DNA of 32,403 nucleotides from Verrucomicrobiaceae bacterium TMED86 (GTDB taxonomy: Bacteria; Verrucomicrobiota; Verrucomicrobiia; Verrucomicrobiales; Akkermansiaceae), in assembly GCA_002172625.1 (NCBI GenBank), contig NHEN01000118.1, forward strand, positions 1-32,403, read 5' to 3'. Positions 25,323 through 32,403 of this stretch are shown piece after piece (within the stretch, counting starts at the first letter, position 1; each line of letters opens with the position of its first letter). The notes below the pieces were generated by a model. It was not told the DNA's origin. It ran no database searches and was given only the letters and a program-made list of their open reading frames with translations. The translations under genes were made by a program, and so were the position numbers.

Positions 25323-26570
25323 ATGAAGTATACCTCTCTCGCAGCACTGATCCTTTTTACCTCACCCGCTACCGCCAAAGACTGGCCTCAGTGGCGTGGT
25401 CCCGACGGCACCGGAATTTCCTCCGAAACAGGAGTCATCAGGGACTGGAACAAACAAAAACCCAAACTCCTTTGGAACACCGAGGGCAGCGGAAAAGGCT
25501 TTTCCTCCATCTCAATTGCTGAGGGCGTCATCTACACCAGCGGGAACTACAACGACAAAATCAAAGGGCAGGGCGTCAGCGCCTTTTCGGCCAAAGACGG
25601 CAAACTTCTCTGGCAAACGCCCATCACCAAACTCCCACCCAAGCATGGATACGGCGGTGCCCGCTCGGTTCCCGCCATCGATGACGGCCACCTCTATGTC
25701 ACCTCTTCCGACGGAGCCATCGTCTGCCTCACCACTCAAGGAAAAATCGTTTGGTCCAAAAGCTTCGAAGATGAATGGGACGGCAAGATGATGTCAGGCT
25801 GGGGCTTTTCCGAATCCCCGCTCGTTGACGGTGACCGCGTCGTCTGCACCCCAGGCGGAAAGAACGCCTTCATGGTCTCGCTCGACAAAAAAACCGGCGC
25901 TACCAAATGGAAAACTAAAATTGGTGATACCGGCAAGAAAGGTAAAGACGGCGCTGGCTATAGCTCGATCGCCATCTCCAATGCCGGCGGCGTCAAACAA
26001 TACGTCCAAATGACCGGCCGCGGCGTCATCGGAGTCCGGGCCAAGGATGGCAAGCATCTCTGGAGTTACAACTCCGTCGCTAATTCCACTGCCAACATCC
26101 CCACTCCCGTCATCGCAGGCAATCACGTCTTCTGCTCCACCGGCTACGGCACCGGCTCCGCCCTCCTGAAGCTCGATGGCAAGTCCGCCGAAGAGGTCTA
26201 CTTCCTCAAACCCAAAGTCCTCCAAAACCACCACGGCGGCATGATCCTCATCGACGGCCACATCTACTGCGGCCACAAGCACAACGGCGGCGATCCCATC
26301 TGCGTTGAACTCAAAACCGGCGAGGTTAAATGGGGGCCTGTCAAAGGTGCCGGCAACGGCTCAGCAGCCGTCACCGCCGTCGACGGCCACCTTATCTACC
26401 GCTACCAGAGCGGCCACGTCGCCCTCATCAAAGCTACCCCCACCGGCTACGAACTCAAAGGCTCCTTTATGCCCGCCCACCAAGAAGCCCAATCCTGGGC
26501 CCACCCCGTTGTCTCCAACGGCAAACTCTACCTCCGCGAGCAAAACCGCCTGATGTGCTACGAGCTTTGA
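25323..26570 (+). CDS. Secreted PQQ-binding-like beta-propeller (BamB-like) protein
   Basis: 415 aa. Signal peptide, DWPQWRGPDGTGISSE, repeated AKDGKLLWQTPI / KDGKHLWSYNS / KTGATKWKTKI blades. Confidence 0.9.
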   Translation: MKYTSLAALILFTSPATAKDWPQWRGPDGTGISSETGVIRDWNKQKPKLLWNTEGSGKGFSSISIAEGVIYTSGNYNDKIKGQGVSAFSAKDGKLLWQTPITKLPPKHGYGGARSVPAIDDGHLYVTSSDGAIVCLTTQGKIVWSKSFEDEWDGKMMSGWGFSESPLVDGDRVVCTPGGKNAFMVSLDKKTGATKWKTKIGDTGKKGKDGAGYSSIAISNAGGVKQYVQMTGRGVIGVRAKDGKHLWSYNSVANSTANIPTPVIAGNHVFCSTGYGTGSALLKLDGKSAEEVYFLKPKVLQNHHGGMILIDGHIYCGHKHNGGDPICVELKTGEVKWGPVKGAGNGSAAVTAVDGHLIYRYQSGHVALIKATPTGYELKGSFMPAHQEAQSWAHPVVSNGKLYLREQNRLMCYEL

Positions 26571-26577
26571 GAAAAAG

Positions 26578-26862
26578 CTAGCTCTCGAGCTCCCGAACCT
26601 TCTCCCAAATCCCCTCCGCGCAACCCGCTTCCGTGCGGATAAACAGTTCCTGTACTCCCTTGGCAGTCTGCGTCACCGCCTTCAAACCACCGGAAATTTC
26701 CCGCTGCACTCGAATCGTTCCTGTCGTGCCGCCCCGTCCGAGCGATTTGCCGCCATACGATCTCCCGATAATCACCCCAACCACACCTTCAAGCGCCTCC
26801 ACCTTGCGGATCATCCGAAGACATTCCTTCGATGAACTCTGGTGACGACCCCGCGACGGCAT
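26578..26862 (-). CDS. Small DUF2103-like protein
   Basis: 94 aa. VEALEGVVGVIIGRSYGG...TGTIRVQREISGGLKAVTQTAKGVQELFIRTE resembles the DUF2103 G.K....gvQE.fi.T core. Confidence 0.6.
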   Translation of the reverse strand: MPSRGRHQSSSKECLRMIRKVEALEGVVGVIIGRSYGGKSLGRGGTTGTIRVQREISGGLKAVTQTAKGVQELFIRTEAGCAEGIWEKVRELES

Positions 26863-26912
26863 GACCTTCAGTAGATCAACTCCCGATCAATGAACAGCCG
26901 GAAGCCCCAAAG

Positions 26913-28589
26913 TTACTCTTTCGAGGCCTCGGCAATGGCCTTGCGGGATTCTCTCAACTTTACCAGGAGCCACCCTGACAGCAAAATGACAACCCCTTGC
27001 CAAAACCAGAAAGCATTGGGCGCGGCCCGAATAAAATCTCGCGGCATGTCATCAACCGGGATCGCCATATAGGCACCATAGACGGGCCAAAGCAAAGGGC
27101 ACATACCCGCCAACCAAATCGCAGCCGGAAGGAGTCGTTCACTATTTAAGCCTATGATCACTGCGATCATCACGGGGACCATTCCCACCAACAAGACGGT
27201 CACGCCGGTATACTTCTTCCCTTTCGCCTCAAGCAAAGCCTGCATCGACAAACCACCACCAAATATTACCAATACCATCGCAATCAGAGTCCCGCCGGTG
27301 AGATCCAGGTCCGGATACCATCGCGATTCCATCAAACTTTTCGCAAAGAAATACCAACCTCCTACACCCATCGCTGCCATCATCGCGGTCCATGGGGTGG
27401 AAGTGGCAGAGTCCCATAAGGGAGGCAGCCTGGTCTTTCCAAATTTCCGGGCCCGCCGCCAACCTCTCATTTGATCGTCAGTCCCCGGCGTGATGAGCAC
27501 AATCATTGCCCAAAGACAAAACAAGGTCACGAGACCATAAAGCCCTACCATCACCAAGGCCTCGGTCGGGGCAGGCGACCAGCCTTCCGCGGCTGTATCC
27601 AGGAACCTCCCAAATCTTCGATCGAACTCTCGTGACGGAAAAATATCACCCTGATTGACCAAAGGAAGCGAGTTCCCAAGCAACACCGCCTGCAACCAGG
27701 CAAAGATCGCCACCGCGCTAAATTTCCCCAGAAGATGACAATCATTCTTTCGCCAACGACGCCAAAGCATCAACCCCATTGCAAAACTCAAAACCGCCTG
27801 GGAAATCAAGGTGAAGACATACTGCGGAAGATTAAGACCGAAAAATTTAGCCGAGGGTATCAATTGCTGATACCCCTCCATGACCATTCCAACCCGCGAC
27901 TCGAGTAGAAATGGCAGCACTTCCTCTAGCACCGGGTAGATTGTAAGATACTTAAAATAGACCAGCCCGAATTTAGCCGCCTGGGGAATCACGGTATAGA
28001 GAAGAAACACCATGCCCATCGAGGCAAGAAAGGCCCACCGTTTGTTCTTCATCACCGTTCCCGCCACCAACCCCGTGAGGTGATACAAGATCGCCGCCAT
28101 CACAAAGACCGCGTAGAGTTGCAGAAAGTAGTGTATCGGCACTTCGCCCTGCACCACCGACACAATCGTAAAAGGCATCGTCGCCAAAAAGAGAGCCCAC
28201 TCCCGGATGGGCAGACCAAAAAGGTAACCCAGGACCTTCGCCAGAGGTGTCATCGGGGCCAATCGCTGGTAATCCAAGACACCCTCGTCTGACTCTGCCG
28301 TCATTCCCCCGGCCACCTGCCCGGTCCCTAACAAAAGCAACACGATTCCCTGTAAGACCAGCAAAGGAATGATCGGGCCACGCGCGGCACCCACCGCGTC
28401 AAAATTCAATTGATGAACCCCGGCGGCCCTCCCTGCGAAAAAGATAAATCCGGCAATCAACATCACTACCATCAGGTGAACCCCAAAGCCGGTAATCCGA
28501 AGACGGCTCCGCGCATAGCGCAGCACGATGGGATTGGCCCAAATCTTCCAGGCCGGCACGGCAGCCTGACGTTTGCTTTTTTCACTCAT
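26913..28589 (-). CDS. ABC-type transporter permease (ABC-2-like multi-TM protein)
   Basis: 558 aa with many TM helices. Its start overlaps the end of the ABC ATPase gene. Confidence 0.8.
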   Translation of the reverse strand: MSEKSKRQAAVPAWKIWANPIVLRYARSRLRITGFGVHLMVVMLIAGFIFFAGRAAGVHQLNFDAVGAARGPIIPLLVLQGIVLLLLGTGQVAGGMTAESDEGVLDYQRLAPMTPLAKVLGYLFGLPIREWALFLATMPFTIVSVVQGEVPIHYFLQLYAVFVMAAILYHLTGLVAGTVMKNKRWAFLASMGMVFLLYTVIPQAAKFGLVYFKYLTIYPVLEEVLPFLLESRVGMVMEGYQQLIPSAKFFGLNLPQYVFTLISQAVLSFAMGLMLWRRWRKNDCHLLGKFSAVAIFAWLQAVLLGNSLPLVNQGDIFPSREFDRRFGRFLDTAAEGWSPAPTEALVMVGLYGLVTLFCLWAMIVLITPGTDDQMRGWRRARKFGKTRLPPLWDSATSTPWTAMMAAMGVGGWYFFAKSLMESRWYPDLDLTGGTLIAMVLVIFGGGLSMQALLEAKGKKYTGVTVLLVGMVPVMIAVIIGLNSERLLPAAIWLAGMCPLLWPVYGAYMAIPVDDMPRDFIRAAPNAFWFWQGVVILLSGWLLVKLRESRKAIAEASKE

Positions 28590-29533
28590 GATTCACGGTT
28601 CCCTTCTGCCACTTTCACCAGAATTTCTTCGAAGGATGAACTCCCCTCCTCAAACGACCGCAATCCCAATTCAGCCGTTGCCAGATCACGCAACAACCGC
28701 CCCTGCTCCTCATCGCTTCCCACAAAATTAAAACTCGCCCGCGTGCCGTCGATCGAAATTCCGCTCACCCCATTTCGCCCTTCTAGCCACGAAACTACCG
28801 GAGTCGCATCGCCCAAAACCACCGCAGTCAGACGACGCTCCGCGCTCCCCAGCTGACTCCTCACCTCTTCCGCAGATCCCGAAGCCAGGAGCTCTCCTTG
28901 ATTCATGACACAGATCGAAGAACACATCTCCGCCAGTTCACTCAAAATGTGCGAACTCACAATAATCGTCGATCCTTGCCTGGCGAGATCCTGAAGGATC
29001 ATTCGCATCTCACGACGTGACAGCGGATCAAGCCCACTTGCCGGCTCATCAAGAATAAGAACCTTTGGCCGATGCAACAAAGTCTTCGCCAGCACCAATC
29101 GCTGTGTTTGCCCTCGCGAAAGTTCTTTGCACCAAGAATCTGATTTATCCAACAGATTGACCAATCCGAGACATTCATCGACGCGTGCCCGGCGTTCTTT
29201 TCCATTCCCCAGACGATGTGTATTGGCATGAAAATCCAAAAACTCCCAGAGCCTCAAGTCAGACGGCACCGGCGCCAGATCGGGCATATACCCCATCACC
29301 TCCCTTGCCTCTTCCGCTTGTTCGAAAATATCCAAACCCGCGATACTCACCTCCCCATAGGTTGGCTCCATCAAGGTCGTCAGCACTTTGAAAGTGCTCG
29401 TCTTACCCGCTCCGTTTGGCCCGACCAATCCGAAGACCTCCCCGCAGGGCACACTCAGACTGATATCACGCACCGCGACAAAGTCTCCATAGTCAACCCG
29501 CAGATCACGGATCTCAATTGCTTGCTCGCTCAT
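28586..29533 (-). CDS. ABC transporter ATP-binding protein
   Basis: 315 aa. Walker A GPNGAGKTST, signature LSRGQTQRL, Walker B VLILDEPASGLDP, H-loop VSSHILSE. Confidence 0.95.
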   Translation of the reverse strand: MSEQAIEIRDLRVDYGDFVAVRDISLSVPCGEVFGLVGPNGAGKTSTFKVLTTLMEPTYGEVSIAGLDIFEQAEEAREVMGYMPDLAPVPSDLRLWEFLDFHANTHRLGNGKERRARVDECLGLVNLLDKSDSWCKELSRGQTQRLVLAKTLLHRPKVLILDEPASGLDPLSRREMRMILQDLARQGSTIIVSSHILSELAEMCSSICVMNQGELLASGSAEEVRSQLGSAERRLTAVVLGDATPVVSWLEGRNGVSGISIDGTRASFNFVGSDEEQGRLLRDLATAELGLRSFEEGSSSFEEILVKVAEGNRES

Positions 29534-30472
29534 TTAAAAAGTATCTCGATCCAACAAATCCCAGTCCTTCGGCAAGGTCATCATCATCCGCCGCATCTCT
29601 TTTTCCGCCTCTGCTCTCCTGTTCCGCTGATGTTCATCAAGTTTCTCAATCTGATCCGGACGCAAGGTCGCACGGATTTCCGCATCCCGCTGACCTCGAT
29701 CAAGGGCGCTATTCTCCCCCGCCAGTCCATCGACATTCAAACCGGGTTGGTAATCCTCCGCCCCGCGCGAAAGGACGCCGAACAGTTGCTCATGCTGTTT
29801 CGAATCAAGCGCTACGATGCCATCCAATCTCGAGAGGTTCCGGTCTGCCTCGTGCTGCACACTTTCGGCACGCTCCGCCAGTCGCCCTGATTTGAATTCC
29901 TCCAGTTGATCCCCCTTCAAAAAACCTTCCATCAACTTGTCCGCTCCCCGGGCATCCTTCCAGTCATACTCCGTTGCCCGGATCAGATCAACAAAGCCAC
30001 TGTTCTTGCTTTCAATGACATCCACGAGAGCTTTCGCCCGCTCCGCGCCTTGCGCTCGAAACCACTCCTTCAACTGGGCCCGTTGTGAAGCGTTGAGGTC
30101 ATACTGTCGCGCCCATTCAGAAGTGCGGACATCCGCCCAGTCTTCTTCATTCACCTCACGCATTCGCTCAAAAATCGGCGACATCTGTCGCATCCAGGGT
30201 TTCATCGTCGCAAAAAGATCGTCCGGACTGATATCCTTGCCATCCCGGACATCTCTCGCCAGGCGACGAAGCTCATCCGGAGTCGTGTCCCTCCGGGCAT
30301 TCCGTTGGTATGACCTGAGCCTCCGCTCATTTTGAGCATTCGAATTGCGTAATAATTCCAACTCCTCCTCAACAGATCCCACCTCCGGCGGCAGGCTATT
30401 GGAAAAAAGAAAACCTCCAAAGGCTCCCACGACCAATCCCAGCACGAGTCCTACTACTTGTTTTAACTTCAT
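29534..30472 (-). CDS. Membrane-anchored helical/coiled-coil protein with LTxxQ-like motifs
   Basis: 312 aa. N-terminal TM anchor MKLKQVVGLVLGLVVGAFGGFLFS; charged helical body; LNASQRAQLKEWF and LRPDQIEKLDEHQ. Directly abuts the ABC ATPase gene. Confidence 0.75.
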   Translation of the reverse strand: MKLKQVVGLVLGLVVGAFGGFLFSNSLPPEVGSVEEELELLRNSNAQNERRLRSYQRNARRDTTPDELRRLARDVRDGKDISPDDLFATMKPWMRQMSPIFERMREVNEEDWADVRTSEWARQYDLNASQRAQLKEWFRAQGAERAKALVDVIESKNSGFVDLIRATEYDWKDARGADKLMEGFLKGDQLEEFKSGRLAERAESVQHEADRNLSRLDGIVALDSKQHEQLFGVLSRGAEDYQPGLNVDGLAGENSALDRGQRDAEIRATLRPDQIEKLDEHQRNRRAEAEKEMRRMMMTLPKDWDLLDRDTF

Positions 30473-30527
30473 CTTTGCGAATTCCTACAATGAGCGAGCC
30501 CCAAAGCGAGATCTATGTAAAACTCTT

Positions 30528-31709
30528 CTACGAATATACCATCACCGGACCCACGCCGTCACCGCCTTGCACCTGCCGGAGCTTCTTCACCGCTTTCTTG
30601 ATCTTCTCAACAGCCTCATCGGTTTCTTCCCGTGTCGTGAAGGAGGAAAAGGAAATCCGCAAACTACTCTTCGCCTGCTCCGTGGAGATCCCCATCGCCA
30701 TTTGCACATGGCTCGGTTGCTGTTTCCCGGTCATGCAGGCACTTCCGGTCGAAACCATCACGCCCGACTCATCCAAAAGTATCAGCAAGCCCGCTCCTTC
30801 ACATCGCTCGAAGGAAACATGCGCACAGGTCGGCACGCGATGCTCACGACTTCCGTTCAAGGTCACTCCTTCGATTTCTTCACTTAGGCGCTTCTCCAAA
30901 TGATCACGGTTCGCCGCGATGCCCGCGTGCCGATCTTTCTCAATCGCCACACGCATAATCTTAGCCGCTCTGCCAAGGCCGACGATATACGCCACATTCT
31001 CGGTCCCACTGCGTCGTCCGTCTTCCTGACCCCCTCCACGAATGAGAGGTTCAAACCGCACTCCCTCGCGAAGATAAATCGCGCCAATTCCTTTAGGCGC
31101 GTGAAACTTATGGCCACTGATGCTCAAGAAATCCACCGGCACCTCCTTCACGTCGATCGGAATTTTTCCCACTGCCTGAATGGCATCGGTGTGAAAGGCA
31201 ATCTCATGCTCACGGGCAATTTCACAGGCCTCGGTAATCGGCTGAATCACTCCCGTTTCGTTATTCGCCCACATCAGACTCGCAAATCCCGTCTCTGCTC
31301 CGGCACAGGCTTCCTTGAATTGCCCAAGATCCAACCGCCCCTCGGCATCGACACCGCAGCGGTGCACTTCGAAGCCTACATCTTCCATCGCCTGACAAGG
31401 CCGCAAGACCGCGCTATGCTCGATTTCTCCGGTGATCACCCGTGAGGTCTTCCGCCCATAAATCCGGGCCAGCGACTTAAGCACCATGTTATTCGACTCG
31501 GTGCCACATCCCGTAAAGACCACCTCTTCCTCTTTCGCGCCAATCAACTGCGCCACCTCGCCACGAGCCTCCGCGATCGCCTTCTGCACCGTCTTCCCCG
31601 CACGATACCCGCTCGACGGATTATGATAATACTCGGCGAAAAACGGCAACATTGCTTCCACAACTTCCGGGTGAACCGCAGTCGTCGCGTGGTTATCCAA
31701 ATAGATCAT
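30528..31709 (-). CDS. Cysteine desulfurase (NifS/IscS family)
   Basis: ATG at 31709 (MIYLDNHATTAVHPEVVEAM). FTGCGTESNN, HTDAIQAVGKIPID, SISGHKFHAPKGIGAIY, STGSACMTGKQQPSHVQMAMG. Confidence 0.95.
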   Translation of the reverse strand: MIYLDNHATTAVHPEVVEAMLPFFAEYYHNPSSGYRAGKTVQKAIAEARGEVAQLIGAKEEEVVFTGCGTESNNMVLKSLARIYGRKTSRVITGEIEHSAVLRPCQAMEDVGFEVHRCGVDAEGRLDLGQFKEACAGAETGFASLMWANNETGVIQPITEACEIAREHEIAFHTDAIQAVGKIPIDVKEVPVDFLSISGHKFHAPKGIGAIYLREGVRFEPLIRGGGQEDGRRSGTENVAYIVGLGRAAKIMRVAIEKDRHAGIAANRDHLEKRLSEEIEGVTLNGSREHRVPTCAHVSFERCEGAGLLILLDESGVMVSTGSACMTGKQQPSHVQMAMGISTEQAKSSLRISFSSFTTREETDEAVEKIKKAVKKLRQVQGGDGVGPVMVYS

Positions 31710-31760
31710 TGGTGAAAGCAGTAATCGCCCCTTATCATTCGGGCAAGTCGATACCTTGCC

Positions 31761-32135
31761 ATGCGTCCCGGTCGTCTCCGAAAAATCCGCCAAATCATGA
31801 GCCTCATTCTCTTGGTTTTGGTGACTTTGGCGGCCAAACACTTCTACGACCTCTGGAAAACACAAACCGCCGGGAAAGAAATTATCGAAATCTGCGAACT
31901 CCCGCCCCTCCCCAAAGAGCTCGAAATTCTCCATGCCCGGAACGATCCATCCGACGACCCCCGGCACATCGATGTCACTCTCACCGTGATCGGGCCAGTG
32001 AAAGACCTCGATCAATGGCTTGAGAAAGTGGACGCCTGGGAGCTCGAACGTCCCTCAAAAATCCTCCGTCACACCATCCGTGAGTCCGAAATGACATACC
32101 GGGTGGACTTTTCCGCCGAGGTCTTCATAAAGTGA
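31761..32135 (+). CDS. Small single-TM hypothetical protein
   Basis: 124 aa. N-terminal TM segment IMSLILLVLVTLAAKHFYDLW; stop 3 bp before the next ATG. Confidence 0.6.
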   Translation: MRPGRLRKIRQIMSLILLVLVTLAAKHFYDLWKTQTAGKEIIEICELPPLPKELEILHARNDPSDDPRHIDVTLTVIGPVKDLDQWLEKVDAWELERPSKILRHTIRESEMTYRVDFSAEVFIK

Positions 32136-32138
32136 GAC

Positions 32139-32403
32139 ATGAAATATCTCGCTCTCATTCTCCTCCTCATTTGCCCCGCCCTTGCTCAAGACGAACATCC
32201 CATCGACGTCCAATTCGACAAAGACATCGACAAAAACAGCTCCACCCACGGAATGGTTGCCGCCTACGAAAACGCCCTCAAAAGCTGGGACAAGGAACTC
32301 AACAAACACTACCAGAAGCTTATGGCCGGTCTCGACGCAGCCGGGAAAGCCAATTTAAAAGACTCCCAACGCGCCTGGATTGTCTACCGCGACAGGGAAA
32401 TCC
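32139..32403 (+). CDS. LprI-like (DUF1311) secreted protein, truncated by the window end
   Basis: MKYLALILLLICPALAQDEHPIDVQFDKD...MVAAYENALKSWDKELNKHYQKLMAGLDAAGKANLKDSQRAWIVYRDREI; the 'L..sQraWi.yRd' pattern fits LprI-like proteins. Confidence 0.8.
   Translation, partial: MKYLALILLLICPALAQDEHPIDVQFDKDIDKNSSTHGMVAAYENALKSWDKELNKHYQKLMAGLDAAGKANLKDSQRAWIVYRDREI

Noticed and set aside
31710-32015. N-terminal extension of the cysteine desulfurase ORF
   Set aside because: Overlaps the divergent 31761 gene. The conserved N-terminus MIYLDNHATT begins at 31709.

Overview
The window is about 32.4 kb of gene-dense, fairly GC-rich bacterial chromosome. Gene content suggests the Verrucomicrobia/Planctomycetes neighbourhood: a sulfatase, a secreted CotH/lamin-tail protein, a BamB-like PQQ beta-propeller, a golvesin-type C-terminal domain, and a two-domain PEP-hydrolase-family operon. 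That placement is inference from gene content, not a phylogenetic result. I support about 27 CDSs, counting two that run off the window edges. Most are housekeeping or conserved: Na/Pi cotransporter, RluD-like, LspA, TruB, NrnA-like, TrpC, TspO, cysteine desulfurase, ABC transporter. Three strong intrinsic terminators are visible. I found no rRNA, tRNA, CRISPR array, phage or transposase. The main points for follow-up are: (1) a perfect 15-bp inverted repeat plus a third half-site upstream of the Na/Pi cotransporter; (2) a NosR-like membrane protein with two tandem FMN-binding domains, coupled to a methyltransferase; (3) a possible attenuator hairpin in the trpC leader and an unusual trpC/flavin reductase/hydrolase/PEP-hydrolase-like operon; (4) a run of cysteine desulfurase, a LTxxQ-like anchored coiled-coil protein, ABC ATPase, ABC permease and a DUF2103-like protein; (5) a short orphan coding remnant resembling the C-terminus of a PCu(A)C-type copper chaperone. 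None of these is proven to be a new system. All family names come from reading motifs, without database searches.
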